DNA of 64,000 bases from Spirochaetaceae bacterium (lineage in GTDB: Bacteria > Spirochaetota > Spirochaetia > Treponematales > Treponemataceae). The position numbers and the translations under genes were made by a program. The notes under the pieces are model-generated. The model saw nothing but the letters and a program-made list of their open reading frames with translations, had not been told where the DNA came from and ran no database searches. The stretch spans positions 1 through 64,000 of the forward strand of contig JAFZVC010000025.1 of assembly GCA_017618015.1 (NCBI GenBank). The letters run 5' to 3'. This document shows, piece after piece, positions 8,603 to 19,500 of the stretch. Positions within the stretch are counted from its first letter, which is position 1. Every line of letters begins with the position of its first letter.

Positions 8603-10570
8603 ATGAATATTAATGCTCTTGAAAAAGTCGCGCTTTCTGTTCGTACCCTTTCTATGGACGCAATTCAGAAAGCAAAGTCCGGACATCCTGGATTGCCGCT
8701 TGGTGCTGCTGAACTTGCAGCTGTTTTGTATGGCGAGATATTAAAGCATAATCCTGCTAATTCAAAGTGGGCAGACAGAGACCGCTTTGTTCTTTCTGCA
8801 GGACATGGTTCAATGCTTCTGTATTCAATTCTTCATTTGAGCGGATACAAACTGTCTCTTGATGACATAAAATCTTTCCGCCAGATTGGTTCTAAATGCC
8901 CTGGTCATCCAGAAGCAGGTGCTACAGACGGAGTTGAAGCCACAACAGGTCCGCTCGGACAGGGCGTTTCTATGGCTGTAGGTATGGCTCTTGCAGAGTC
9001 AATGCTCGCCGCTCACTTCAACACACCAGAATATAAAGTTGTAGATCATTATACATACGCTCTCGTTGGTGAAGGCTGTCTTATGGAAGGTGTTTCTTCC
9101 GAGGCATCAAGTTTTGCCGGAACAAACAAGCTCGGCAAACTTATCGTTTTCTACGACGAGAACTATATCACAATCGACGGTTCAACAAACCTTGCTTTCA
9201 CAGAAGATATAGCAAAGCGCTATGAAGCATACGGCTGGCAGGTCCTTCGCGGCTCAATGTATGACATGGAAGGCATCGCTAAACTTGTTGCCGAAGCAAA
9301 GAAAGATACGGACAAACCTTCACTTATCATGCTTAAGTCAACAATCGGTAAGGGATGCCCGCTTGTAGCAGGAACTGCAAAAGCTCATGGTGCGCCGCTC
9401 GGCCCGGAGGGTATTGAAGCTGCCCGTAAGGAGCTTGGTGTTCCAGCTGACGCAGATTTCTACATTGCTCCAGAAGCTGTTTCTTATTTCAACGAGAAAA
9501 AGCCTGTTTTCGCTGCTGCAGAGGCAGAGTGGAAGAAGACTTTTGACGCATGGGCAGCAAAATACCCGGAGAAAAAAGCTGAGTGGGATGCATGGTATGC
9601 AGATAAGCCTACAGGAAAGGCAGAATTCCCTGTTTACAATATTGGCGACTCACTTGCGACACGCAATGCGTCAGGAGCAGCTCTTACAGCTGTTACCAAT
9701 GAGTATTCAAACCTTGTCGGTGGTTCAGCTGACCTTCAGGGACCAAACGTAACAAAGAACGGAACAAAGGACTACAATCCTGAGAACCGCGACGGACGCT
9801 ATATCCGCTTTGGTATCCGCGAGTTTGCTATGGCGGCTATTTGTAACGGTATCGCATTGCACGGTGCTCTTCGCCCATTCTGCGCAACGTTCGCTGTATT
9901 CGCCGACTACCTGCGCCCAGCATTAAGACTTTCTGCTCTTATGAAGGTGCCTGTAATTTATATCCTTACGCACGATTCAATTTACGTCGGCGAAGACGGT
10001 CCTACACATGAGCCTATTGAAACTATTTCAGCTCTTCGTGCAATGCCGAATGTTCAGGTTTTGCGCCCCGCCGATGCTGAAGAGTCTGTTGAGGCTTGGA
10101 AAATCGCCGCGGATACAAAAGACAAGCCTACTTGTCTTGCATTTACACGCCAGAACCTGCCTGTGTTCGAGAAAGAAGACCCGGACTGGCGCAACACGAT
10201 TCGCTGTGGTGCGTACATCGTTAAGAAAGGCGGAGACAAGCCGGACGTAACAGTACTTGCTTCTGGTTCGGAAGTTTCGTTGGCTCTTGCCGCAGCGCAG
10301 CTCGTAACAGGAAAGACAGTGCGCATCGTATCTGTTATGGACCGCGAGCTGTTCAAGTCACAGCCAGCTACATTACGGAATACGATTATCGGCGGGGCAA
10401 AACGCGTCGTCGCTGCTGAAGCTGGTACAAAGATGGGCTGGGAAGGCCTTGCAACGGACGAAAGCTGCCTGTTCTGCATCGACAGATTCGGTGAGTCTGG
10501 TCCTTATGCAAAAGTTGCAGAGGCTATGGGCTTCACAGCCGAGAACCTCGCAAAAGTTCTCAAAGGCTAA
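8603..10570 (+). CDS. tkt: Transketolase
   Basis: Thiamine-diphosphate enzyme of the non-oxidative pentose phosphate pathway, which transfers two-carbon units between ketose and aldose phosphates. The 655 aa contain the full three-domain layout: [19 protein letters not shown] at the N-terminus, GEGCLMEG in the ThDP-binding motif, [19 protein letters not shown], then the pyrimidine domain with [14 protein letters not shown] and [21 protein letters not shown] ribosome binding site precedes the ATG. It is followed by a bidirectional terminator shared with lgt, so it appears to be a single-gene unit. Confidence 0.96.
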   Translation: MNINALEKVALSVRTLSMDAIQKAKSGHPGLPLGAAELAAVLYGEILKHNPANSKWADRDRFVLSAGHGSMLLYSILHLSGYKLSLDDIKSFRQIGSKCPGHPEAGATDGVEATTGPLGQGVSMAVGMALAESMLAAHFNTPEYKVVDHYTYALVGEGCLMEGVSSEASSFAGTNKLGKLIVFYDENYITIDGSTNLAFTEDIAKRYEAYGWQVLRGSMYDMEGIAKLVAEAKKDTDKPSLIMLKSTIGKGCPLVAGTAKAHGAPLGPEGIEAARKELGVPADADFYIAPEAVSYFNEKKPVFAAAEAEWKKTFDAWAAKYPEKKAEWDAWYADKPTGKAEFPVYNIGDSLATRNASGAALTAVTNEYSNLVGGSADLQGPNVTKNGTKDYNPENRDGRYIRFGIREFAMAAICNGIALHGALRPFCATFAVFADYLRPALRLSALMKVPVIYILTHDSIYVGEDGPTHEPIETISALRAMPNVQVLRPADAEESVEAWKIAADTKDKPTCLAFTRQNLPVFEKEDPDWRNTIRCGAYIVKKGGDKPDVTVLASGSEVSLALAAAQLVTGKTVRIVSVMDRELFKSQPATLRNTIIGGAKRVVAAEAGTKMGWEGLATDESCLFCIDRFGESGPYAKVAEAMGFTAENLAKVLKG

Positions 10571-10604
10571 GGTGATAGGCGCGCATTAAAACGTGTTCAG
10601 CCAG

Positions 10605-10647
10605 AAAAAGAAAACCGCTGGGAATCATTTCTCAGCGGTTTTTTTGT
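10605..10647. terminator. Bidirectional terminator between tkt and lgt
   Basis: A 9-bp stem AAACCGCTG (10612-10620) with CAGCGGTTT (10633-10641) has a T run on the plus side and an A-rich flank (AAAAAGA) that becomes the T tract on the minus side. It serves the convergent tkt and lgt units. Confidence 0.85.
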
Positions 10648-10650
10648 GTA

Positions 10651-11676
10651 TTATTTCTGCTTTTTCGGCGGTTTCTTGGCTTTCGCAGAAACTGCCGAAC
10701 CATCGATGCCACCAAGTTTCTTTTTGTGGATCATCATAATAGCGAAGAAAATAAGTCCGCCGAGTATCATAAGAAGGCACAGAATCTGCCCCGTCGAAAG
10801 GTTCAACAAAGACTGGTTCAAGTAGAGTGGGGCTTCTTTGTCAACTGCGATGCGGTAACCCAGGTTTGCATCGGGTTCGCGGAAATACTCGATTATAAAG
10901 CGGACTAGACCGTAACCTACTGAATACATCGTGATAAAAAAACCGTCGAACGGCTTCTTTTTGCGGATCAGCCAGAAAACAACGAAAAGAAAAATGCCCT
11001 CGAAGAATGCTTCATATAACTGGCTCGGATGACGGGGCAGATTCAAAAGCCCGGTAGTCTCTGGGAGCCCGGCAGCTTCGGCGAATTCCTGTACCCACGG
11101 AATTGAGCTTGAAAAACGCGGTGTGTTGGGGAACAGCATTCCCCACGGCATTGTCGTTATACGGCCGTAAAGCTCTCCGCCGTTAAGGAAGTTGCCTATG
11201 CGTCCAAAAGTGAAGCCAAGCGGAATGGAAATACCCATAGCGTCTATCCACTTGAACATTGGCTGCTTGTGACGCTTGCACCAGATTACCATTCCGATAA
11301 AACCACCGACGAAGCCGCCGTGATATGACATTCCGGCAAGCCCTGTGAAGTTTCCGTTTTCATCCCACGGCCAGAAAATGAGCCATGGTTTTGTAAGGTA
11401 TTTTGATGAGCCGTTGTAAATGATGATAGAAAAGAGTCTTGCGCCTAACAGAAGAAAAACGATTGAGAACGTGAAAAAACTGAAAACATCATCGTCTGTG
11501 ACAACGTGTGTAGGAGTGTTCAAATCTCCCTGTTTAACTTGCTTTCTGAAAACTAAAAAAGCCGTTACGAATGCAAAAACGTACATAAGCCCGTACCAGC
11601 GGAACAGGCTTAGAAATTTTACGCCCGGAAAGATTTGCGGGCTCAACCAAGACGGATAATTTATATATAAAGGCAT
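10651..11676 (-). CDS. lgt: Prolipoprotein diacylglyceryl transferase
   Basis: Inner-membrane enzyme that moves diacylglycerol from phosphatidylglycerol to the lipobox Cys of prolipoproteins, the first step of lipoprotein maturation and important in spirochaetes with many lipoproteins. The signature GRIGNFLNGGELYG is present, as are SYHGGFVGGFIG and a C-terminal RFIIEYFREPD. The protein is hydrophobic with about seven membrane segments. At 341 aa it is longer than the roughly 290 aa of E. coli Lgt, the excess being internal loops and a Lys-rich tail (SAKAKKPPKKQK). The start codon overlaps the stop of the ATPase gene by one base (TAATG), so translation is coupled. Confidence 0.95.
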   Translation of the reverse strand: MPLYINYPSWLSPQIFPGVKFLSLFRWYGLMYVFAFVTAFLVFRKQVKQGDLNTPTHVVTDDDVFSFFTFSIVFLLLGARLFSIIIYNGSSKYLTKPWLIFWPWDENGNFTGLAGMSYHGGFVGGFIGMVIWCKRHKQPMFKWIDAMGISIPLGFTFGRIGNFLNGGELYGRITTMPWGMLFPNTPRFSSSIPWVQEFAEAAGLPETTGLLNLPRHPSQLYEAFFEGIFLFVVFWLIRKKKPFDGFFITMYSVGYGLVRFIIEYFREPDANLGYRIAVDKEAPLYLNQSLLNLSTGQILCLLMILGGLIFFAIMMIHKKKLGGIDGSAVSAKAKKPPKKQK

Positions 11677-12806
11677 TAGACGCGATATCCTTGTTGTATT
11701 GCTTTAAGAAGTTTTGTCCTGAGAAGCATATTTTCGTTCTTAAGCTGCGTAATATCGTATTGCTGTGCCCTTATCGTATCTGCAAGCTCTGCTGTTGTGA
11801 GCGCGCCAGAACCGAGCAAATCCTCAACATACGTCATCTTTGTTGAATAATCCTGCTCTGCTTCTGTATCAGCAGCGGCGAATGAATCGTCTGCAAGCTC
11901 TGTATCGAACTGGATTGTCTCTGACTGAATTATCTTTTCTGCAATGCGATAAATTGCCTGAGAAAGCACGGACTGCGGCTTGTAAACTGTTACAGGCAGA
12001 CGGGAAGCAAGCGCGACATCCTGCATCGGGTCTTTATAAAGCACGCCAAGATGCTCCAAATCAAGCCCCAAATATTCCTGACATGACCGGCGGATTCTGT
12101 ATGCTTTTTCTGCATCCTTAGGGTCATCAATCATGTTCATAATAAGGCGAGGATGGAACTGTGTTATTCTATGCTCGAACGTTGCGGCACTAACTGGATC
12201 AATGCGCTTTATTGCTTCCAAAAGCTTTGGTATATACAGTTTTTGAAGCGTGTTTGTATCGGTTTTAAGCTGCTCTAAGTATTTATATGCGGCGGAATTC
12301 CGTTTGAAAGAGTTGTACATAAGGCGGAAAACTGCATTTTTAAGGAAAAGGTATCCGTTAAGCGTGGCTGTTACTGTCGGTGCGGAGACGATTATTCCCT
12401 GCGGAGAAAGCAGGAAGAAGTCCAATATCGAAAGATGAGTTCCAGCTCCTAAGTCAAGAATGAGGAAATCTGCCTCGCAGTTTTGGAAATGCTTTATAAG
12501 CTGATTTTTTTGCGAGATTTTCAGAGCTGAAAGTCCAGGAATTTCTGAATCGCCGGCTATGAAAGATACGTTTTTATAATCCGTCGGAGTAATTAAATCT
12601 TCCAAAGTTGATTTTCCAGCAAGATAAGTGCCTATGCCAATTTTAGGAGACTGCTGTCCTATTACAAGATGAAGGTTTGATGCACCTAAATCGAGGTCTG
12701 CGAGAATTACTTTTTTTCCTGCGCGACCTAATGCTATTGCAAGATTCGCTGAAAGAAGACTTTTTCCTACACCACCTTTACCGCTCGCTACTGGTATTAT
12801 CTGCAT
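11676..12806 (-). CDS. MinD/ParA-like ATPase (FlhG-like)
   Basis: P-loop ATPase of the SIMIBI class. The deviant Walker A motif GKGGVGKS is at about residues 9-16, followed by LADLDLGASNLHL and a Walker B-type LILDLGAGTH. These match MinD/FlhG-type proteins, which position division sites or control flagellar number at the membrane. A C-terminal coiled region of about 80 aa (AADTEAEQDYSTKMTYVEDLLGSG...QYDITQLKNENMLLRTKLLKAI) is not part of the ATPase core and has no MinD-type amphipathic helix that I can identify. No flagellar or min genes flank it; it sits in an operon with lgt and a small membrane protein. AGGAAGG precedes the ATG. Confidence 0.82.
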   Translation of the reverse strand: MQIIPVASGKGGVGKSLLSANLAIALGRAGKKVILADLDLGASNLHLVIGQQSPKIGIGTYLAGKSTLEDLITPTDYKNVSFIAGDSEIPGLSALKISQKNQLIKHFQNCEADFLILDLGAGTHLSILDFFLLSPQGIIVSAPTVTATLNGYLFLKNAVFRLMYNSFKRNSAAYKYLEQLKTDTNTLQKLYIPKLLEAIKRIDPVSAATFEHRITQFHPRLIMNMIDDPKDAEKAYRIRRSCQEYLGLDLEHLGVLYKDPMQDVALASRLPVTVYKPQSVLSQAIYRIAEKIIQSETIQFDTELADDSFAAADTEAEQDYSTKMTYVEDLLGSGALTTAELADTIRAQQYDITQLKNENMLLRTKLLKAIQQGYRV

Positions 12807-12817
12807 TAATATCCTTC

Positions 12818-13246
12818 CTACGGAGTTTCTGTTTTATCCGGGCTGTTGCCCGGAATTTCGTCGGGTATTCTGTCCGACGTATGAAAACTCTTCTGTTTAT
12901 TCTTTATTATTATCGTAAGAATAATGATAAGTATAACATCTATAAGCAAAAATAGCACTATGGCAAGAAGATATTGCAAGGTGTGGCGACTGGCATTTGT
13001 TATTAAATACATAATGAATCCCGGAAGCATCAGGATTTTAGAAATCAAATAAAGGAATGTGATATTGCTGTTGTTTTCGTCTTTTGCGCGTTTAGGACCG
13101 AATGACATAAATGCAAGTATTACAGGTAAAAAGGCAAGCGGAACTGCCACAAACCATGAAAGAGGGAGAGCATCGTAATATCCCGGTCTGGAGAATATTA
13201 TCGCTATAAAATGCATTAATTCATAAATGACAACAGATATTTCCAC
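12818..13246 (-). CDS. Small membrane protein of unknown function (leaderless GTG start)
   Basis: A 142-aa protein with about four hydrophobic segments (near residues 5-20, 28-48, 64-85 and 90-112) and a charged, Pro-rich cytoplasmic tail (HTSDRIPDEIPGNSPDKTETP). I recognise no family. It is the first gene of the unit that continues into the MinD-like ATPase (11-bp gap) and lgt. The start is GTG at 13244-13246: there is no Shine-Dalgarno, and a TAGAAT -10 box ends 6 nt upstream, so the mRNA is predicted to begin at the start codon. Confidence 0.7.
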   Translation of the reverse strand: MEISVVIYELMHFIAIIFSRPGYYDALPLSWFVAVPLAFLPVILAFMSFGPKRAKDENNSNITFLYLISKILMLPGFIMYLITNASRHTLQYLLAIVLFLLIDVILIIILTIIIKNKQKSFHTSDRIPDEIPGNSPDKTETP

Positions 13247-13252
13247 GCATAA

Positions 13253-13281
13253 ATTCTAAGAAGATATAGCGATAACGTCAA
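13253..13281 (-). promoter_or_regulatory. Promoter giving a leaderless transcript for the lgt operon
   Basis: Read on the minus strand: TTGACG (13281-13276), 17 bp, TAGAAT (13258-13253), then exactly 6 nt to the GTG start of the 142-aa membrane protein. No ribosome binding site fits in that gap. Confidence 0.7.
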
Positions 13282-13361
13282 GCATTTTAGTCGAGGTGAC
13301 AGCTTGACATCTGGCTTAATAGGTGACATTCTAGTATACAAGTTTAGTTACGGAGGACAAA

Positions 13362-16300
13362 ATGTTTATTTTCTCTGATGTATGTTTCCTTTCGAGTAAA
13401 GACGATTTTCCGTGCATGGAAAAAATCGCATCTAAAGTTCGACATGATATCCAGCTTGTTACGGGCAATATGCCAAAAGCTTGCTACGCTGAGGTTTCTG
13501 GTTCCCAAATCAGTTTGAAAAATAAGGTAACATCTTGTTATACAATAATATATGGTACAGTTGGCAAAAGCGCGATTATATCAGCGCTCGCTGAAAAAGG
13601 AATAATAAATCTTGATAATGTGAAGGGTAAACGTGAAGTATATTCATTCACGGTTGTAAAGCGGACTGAGATTTCTGGGCTTGAAAAGCCTGCGCTCATA
13701 ATTGCGGGAAGCGACAAACGCGGTACGATTTACGGACTTTTCCACATTTCCGAGCTGCTCGGAGTTTCGCCGCTCGTGGACTGGGCTGGCGTTCTGCCCG
13801 CGCATAAAGACCGGGTCGTGCTCACAGAAAAAGACAATTTTGTTTCCAAAGAGCCGTCCGTAAAATACCGCGGATTTTTTATCAACGACGAATGGCCTGC
13901 GTTTGGAAACTGGACGATGCACAATTACGGTGGTTTTAACGCCAAGATGTACGAGCATGTTTTTGAGCTTCTTTTGCGCATGAAAGGCAATTATCTGTGG
14001 CCAGCGATGTGGTCAGCGCGGTTCAGCGAGGACGGCCCCGGGCTTTTGAACGCTGAGCTTGCCGATGAGTATGGCGTTATTATGGGTGCGTCGCACCATG
14101 AGCCTTGCTGCAGAAACGGCGAGGAGTACAAGTATTTGCGCGGGAAGGGTTCTATTTATGGCGATGCGTGGAATTTCAGGGCGAACCGCGAAGGCATTAC
14201 ACGCTTTTGGGAAGACGGTTTGAAACGCTCAGGCAAGTTCGAGAGCGTGATTACCGTTGGTATGCGTGGTGAGGCGGATACGGCAATTCTGGGCAAAAAC
14301 GCGACTTTGAAGGACAATATCGATTTGCTACGCGATGTGCTTAAGACGCAGAACGGCTTGATAAAGAAATACGTAAACGCCGATTTGGACAAGGTTCCGC
14401 GTATGCTTGCGCTTTACAAAGAAGTAGAGCCGTATTTTTACGGTGACAAAGATACAAAAGGTTTGATGGGCGACCCGGAGCTTGATGGCGTAACGCTTAT
14501 GCTCTGCGAGGACAATCACGGTCATTTGCGCACTGTTCCGACAGAAGAGATGCGGAACCACAAAGGCGGATACGGCATGTATTTCCATTTCGATTATCAC
14601 GGATGGCCGTACAGCTATGAATGGGCGAACACGAACAGCCTGCCAGAAGTTAAGGAGCAGATGTGTGCCGCATACGAGTTCGGCATTCGCGAACTGTGGA
14701 TTGTAAACGTTGGCGATATTTTCTCGAACGAGTTCCCGCTGAGTTACTTTTTGAACTTGGCTTATGATTACGAAAAATACTCCGATTTGAACTACACCAC
14801 GGAGCAATACACAAAAGAATGGGCTGATTTCCAGTTCGCTGCGCTTAAAAAGAGCGAGCGCAACTTGATTGCGTCTGTTTTGACGCGCTATACAAAACTT
14901 GCTCGTATGCGGCGCACGGAATGCATAAAGCCTGACACGTTCCATCCGGTGAACTTCGGCGAGTCTGATATGATTCTTGCCGAAGCGGAAAAGATTATTG
15001 CGGATGTGGAGAAGCTGAACCGTGCGCTGAAAAAGCGGTTCGTCGCTGGCAAGAGTGGAGTGGCGTCTGCGGTCAGTGGTCGCGATGCGGCGACTTCTGC
15101 GGGTGCGCCGTTTGCTGTTCCGGAAAGCCTTTACGCTGGTTTTTACAGCCAGGTCTATTTCCCTGCCGCCGGAACGATGAATGTTCTTCGGCTACAGCTT
15201 ACATCTGGCAAAAACCGCTGGTATGCAGAACACAGTATTTTGGCGGCGAATCCGCTTTGCGCAAAAATACGGAAGTATCTTGAGTTTGACAAGCATCTTG
15301 TGAACGAGCTCGATACGGTTGACGGCGGCAGGTGGTACGCGATGGGCTGGTCGGAACATATCGGCTTTCAGAACTGGAACGAAGAGGACAACCAGCTGCC
15401 TGTCGAAATTAAGACATCCGGCGCAAACAAACCGCGCATAGTTGTGTGGCTCGATGGCGACAGTTCAGTTTCAATCGGGCAGGATTGGACAAGAAAAATA
15501 CTTAAGCTTAACGCTTTCCGTAACCCAGAAGTGTCGGAAGTTTATCTTAATATCGCGACAGCGAGCGCACTGCAGTTCGCGTTTGAAATTAAAACGAACA
15601 AAAAGTGGCTTTCTTTTGACAAGACAGAAGGCGAAGTTTCTTCGAAGAATCTTTTGCAGAAAGTTGCTGTGCGCATAAACAGAAAGCTTCTTGCAAAAGA
15701 CGACAATAACGGCGAGACTCCGTATATCGGGGTGTTCGGGAAAACTGAATCCGCGCCGAAAACGCTTGTACCGATAGAGGTTGATGTGCGCCCGCTGTGC
15801 TCCACGAGCTTACCGAAAGGTGAGCTTCCCGCCGGAACTTTTGTGCAGACTGGCGACTATATTTCGATTGAGGCGGAGCATTTCGTGCGGAATGTCGCCG
15901 CAAACGGCGCGGAAATTACGGCGGGCGCGGGTGCTAAGGGCGCTGGCGGCAAAACAGGGTGCGTCGGCGAGGCTGCTGCGTTCAAGGTGCTCCCGGGCTA
16001 CGGAAAGACGCTTTCCGCAATAAAAGTGTTCCCGGAAACGACGTGGTTCCCGACCACAGCGCAAGCTGTAAGCACGACGAGCGAGGCAGACTCTAGTTCT
16101 GCGCCGTTCGTTGAGTACGCCTTCGTGCTTGACGAAGCCGGTTCCATGAACTTCGACTTTTATCTTAGCCCGCTGAACCCTGTGAGCAAGAAAAACCTCC
16201 TTCAGTTCGTTGTGGAAGTGAACGGCGCGAAAAGCCTTAAAGATGTTGTGTCTCCTTCGTTTGCGGTCGGTGACGACCAGCAGCCGTGGGGAAACGACAT

Positions 16301-16481
16301 CGTGAACAATATCCGCGTTTCCACAGTGACCGCACCTTGCAAGGCTGGACTCAACATCCTGCGCATTTATCCGGTGACTCCGGCGTTCGTGCTTGAAAAA
16401 ATCGTGATTCATGCGGAAGACAAACCGATGCCGTACTCGTATCTTGGTGCGCCTGAAACGTATAGAACGCCGAAAAAATAA
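13362..16481 (+). CDS. GH115 family glycoside hydrolase (xylan alpha-1,2-glucuronidase type)
   Basis: Removes glucuronic acid or 4-O-methylglucuronic acid side chains from xylan or xylo-oligosaccharides, as far as the family is known. Family features are GSDKRGTIYGLFHISELLGVSPL, YRGFFINDEWPAFGNWTMHNYGGFN, RMKGNYLWPAMWSARF, IMGASHHEPCCRNGEEY, TVGMRGEADT and FHFDYHGWPYSYEW. The 1039 aa include a C-terminal beta-rich accessory part from about residue 660. There is no signal peptide, so the enzyme should be cytoplasmic and act on imported oligosaccharides. Low-complexity Ala/Gly/Ser patches sit near residues 565-590, 850-870 and 905-920. A GGAGG site precedes the ATG. A TTGACA at 13304-13309 may be its -35 but the -10 is weak. 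Confidence 0.88.
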   Translation: MFIFSDVCFLSSKDDFPCMEKIASKVRHDIQLVTGNMPKACYAEVSGSQISLKNKVTSCYTIIYGTVGKSAIISALAEKGIINLDNVKGKREVYSFTVVKRTEISGLEKPALIIAGSDKRGTIYGLFHISELLGVSPLVDWAGVLPAHKDRVVLTEKDNFVSKEPSVKYRGFFINDEWPAFGNWTMHNYGGFNAKMYEHVFELLLRMKGNYLWPAMWSARFSEDGPGLLNAELADEYGVIMGASHHEPCCRNGEEYKYLRGKGSIYGDAWNFRANREGITRFWEDGLKRSGKFESVITVGMRGEADTAILGKNATLKDNIDLLRDVLKTQNGLIKKYVNADLDKVPRMLALYKEVEPYFYGDKDTKGLMGDPELDGVTLMLCEDNHGHLRTVPTEEMRNHKGGYGMYFHFDYHGWPYSYEWANTNSLPEVKEQMCAAYEFGIRELWIVNVGDIFSNEFPLSYFLNLAYDYEKYSDLNYTTEQYTKEWADFQFAALKKSERNLIASVLTRYTKLARMRRTECIKPDTFHPVNFGESDMILAEAEKIIADVEKLNRALKKRFVAGKSGVASAVSGRDAATSAGAPFAVPESLYAGFYSQVYFPAAGTMNVLRLQLTSGKNRWYAEHSILAANPLCAKIRKYLEFDKHLVNELDTVDGGRWYAMGWSEHIGFQNWNEEDNQLPVEIKTSGANKPRIVVWLDGDSSVSIGQDWTRKILKLNAFRNPEVSEVYLNIATASALQFAFEIKTNKKWLSFDKTEGEVSSKNLLQKVAVRINRKLLAKDDNNGETPYIGVFGKTESAPKTLVPIEVDVRPLCSTSLPKGELPAGTFVQTGDYISIEAEHFVRNVAANGAEITAGAGAKGAGGKTGCVGEAAAFKVLPGYGKTLSAIKVFPETTWFPTTAQAVSTTSEADSSSAPFVEYAFVLDEAGSMNFDFYLSPLNPVSKKNLLQFVVEVNGAKSLKDVVSPSFAVGDDQQPWGNDIVNNIRVSTVTAPCKAGLNILRIYPVTPAFVLEKIVIHAEDKPMPYSYLGAPETYRTPKK

Positions 16482-16499
16482 AAAACTACGCATAGAAAC

Positions 16500-16528
16500 A
16501 TGACAAATCCGAAATTCGGGTTTATACT
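16500..16528 (+). promoter_or_regulatory. Promoter with a palindromic spacer, upstream of the hybrid histidine kinase
   Basis: ATGACA (16500-16505) and TATACT (16523-16528) are 17 bp apart, a near-consensus sigma-70-type pair. The spacer is filled by the imperfect palindrome AAATCCGAAATTCGGGTTT (16505-16523), arms of 9 bp around one central A. A protein bound there would sit between the -35 and -10 elements, so the palindrome is a good operator candidate. Confidence 0.6.
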
Positions 16529-16555
16529 TTTGTTGGGTGGATTACTGGAAGTTTT

Positions 16556-19500
16556 GTGTTTATGAGCATAAAAAAATGTAAACCGCCCGTACAGGCAATA
16601 CATTCATACTTATCCTCATCTTTCCGCCGCGTAAGTTGTGCTGTAATCCTGCTTGTCGCGATATTTTCAGTAATTGTCGCCCAAAGCGGAACTGGCGCAG
16701 TAACTTCCACACAACAGGAATCTCAGACAAAAGTTGTAAAAGTCGGTTTCATCGACCACGACGATTCTTTCTCTGCCATTGATGACACAGGCGTAAAATC
16801 GGGTTATGCGTACGAATATCTTCAGTTTATCGCGTATTATTCCAACTGGCGTTTTGAATATGTGTACGGAGAATTCCTTGATTTGTCTGAAAAGCTGAAA
16901 AACGGCGAAATAGACATGATGCTTCATTTTTTCAAGAATGGTTTAAATGAAGATACGCTTCTTTTTTCAGAATATCCAGTTGGAACAGAAAATGTTTTTC
17001 TTTTTGTAAAGCCTGAAAATACAAACATCATTCAGAGCAAATCTAAAACGTTGGATGGGAAAACTGTAGCCGTTATGGACGGCTTTTATGGGCTGCCGTT
17101 CTTTGAAGCGTGGCTTAAGCAGAATAACATTACGTGTACGATAGTTCCGTACGACTCTGAAAAAGAAGTGAAAGATGCGTTTAATCGAGGCGAAACGGAC
17201 TTTTTGCTTTTTTCGGATACTCACAGTAACCTGAATTGGCTTCCTTTGTACCGCATAACTGCCACAGATTACTACATCGCAATGCCAAAAAAAGCGGAAA
17301 CGCTTTATGAAGAGCTCGTTCATGCGCAAGAGACGATGTACCGTAAAAATCCGAATCTGAATTACATGATTTACAACAATTACTACTCTACGTTGTATTA
17401 TGATTGGAACCTTTCGGACGATGAAATGGAGTGGCTAAAAGCTCATCCTGTAATAGCCATCGGTTGTTTGAACAATTATATGCCGCTCTGCGGACTTGAT
17501 TCCACAAAAATGCCGAGCGGATTTGTCGTTGAGTTTGTGGAAAGACTCAGAATAACGCTTAAAATCTTTGATACGACTATCTATTACAAGTTTTACGATG
17601 ACGAAGCTTCTCTTATTCGTGCTCTTAAAAACAAAGAAGTGGAAGTCGTGTTCCCTGTATCATTCGACTTGCATCAGGTTGAAGCAGACACTTTGTATAT
17701 TTCTACCCCGATTCTTAGAAAGCTAAGTTCGTTCTCCGGAGATTCCGAGAACGATTCGCGTGTTCAGCCGGAACATCCATACAGCAACATGGTGTCGTTT
17801 TCTTCCACAAAAGAAAATGTGCCATTCCTTGATATTGTGAACAGGGCAAAAAACTATATTCCCGATGAAACAATCCATACAATCCTGAACAAATACATGC
17901 CGTATGAGTATTCTTTTTCGATTAAGGATTTCCTTAACGAAAACTTCTGGTACATCGTTTGTTCTATTTTGCTTCTTGTCATGGTTTACGTAGGGTTCAG
18001 CTACGGAAACTCGGAAAAGAAGAAAAAGCTTTCTGCACGCGAAGAGCTCGCCATTCAAAGAGATATGATTGTCCATCAGGAAAAGCTGTTTTCTCAGCTT
18101 GTCCAAGACTTCGATTCTGTTTCTGTCGTGAATCTTGATACAGGAGAGAAAAAACAGTTTTCTGTGCGCGGAGCATTTATTGGCTTTAAAAACGATTTGA
18201 ACAAAATGACGGATTATAGAAGCTATGTTGAATGCTTTGCGGACAAAATCGTATTTGCGGACGATAGAAAAGACTTCAGACAGTCAATGCGAAGAGACAG
18301 AATAATTGAAGCTCTTAGAAAGGAACCAAGCTATCATATCAATTTCAGGGCAAAAATAAATGAAGAGATAATCTATTATCAGGTCAAGATTTTTAAGGAT
18401 CCTTCGGATGAGGTGAATAATACCGTAATTATAGGTATTCGAAACGTTGACGAGGAAACAAAACTTGCGAATAAACAGCGCGAACTTTTGGAAGAAGCAA
18501 AAAATAAGGCGGAAGTCGCGAACAAGGCAAAGTCATCGTTCCTGTTTAACATGAGCCACGATATCCGTACGCCTATGAATGCCATAATAGGTTTTACGGA
18601 CATTGCGCTGCAGTCCAAAGATGACCCTGAGCGCCTGACGGACTGCCTTGATAAAGTTCAACGGTCAAGTGCCCATCTGCTTAAGCTCGTTGACGACATC
18701 CTTGATATGGCGCGCATAGAAAACGGAAAGATAGAGCTGGAAGAAACGGATGCGAACCTTATAACGGTTATAAAAGACCTTTCCGCAATTATTCAGGGAA
18801 CGGCAGAAAAAAAGAACATTCAGTTCAGCCTGTCTTTGGAAGATATAACAGATTCACACATAAGGCTTGATGTGGTCCGGTTCAACCGTATTATGATAAA
18901 CATACTGAGCAATGCCGTAAAATACACGAATTCCGGCGGTCATGTCCTTTTCACCGTAAAGCAAGTTTCATCACGCAAGAACAATTTATGTTCTTACGAG
19001 TTCATCGTTTCCGACAACGGTATCGGTATGACGAAAGATTTTGTAAGGCACATCTATGATTCATTCTCTCGCGAACGCTCTTCTACGATAAGCGGAGTTG
19101 AGGGAACAGGCCTTGGAATGAGTATTACGAAAGGTCTGATTGATAAGATGGGCGGCAAAATCAGCATAAAGACACAGCAACGTAAGGGTACGACTGTTAC
19201 TGTTAGGCTGCCGATAAAACTCCGGGATGCCAGTGCGGATACGGAGTCTTTGGAAAAAGAAGTTTCCAAAAAAGAAATCCGGACAAGTTTTGAAGGGTTC
19301 AGAGTTCTTCTTGCAGAGGATAATTTGCTGAACAGGGAGATTGCCAAAACTATACTGGAACAAAAACAGCTTGAAGTTGATGTTGCGGAAGACGGTGTTG
19401 TGGCTCTTGATAAAATACGGAATTCGGAACCTGATTACTACAATCTAGTTTTTATGGATATTCAGATGCCGTTTATGAACGGTTATACAGCGACGCGTAT

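Noticed and set aside
13304-13337. Consensus TTGACA upstream of the GH115 gene as a full promoter
   Set aside because: At 17 bp the -10 position reads CATTCT, and the better TAGTAT is 22 bp away. It was not strong enough to list as a feature.
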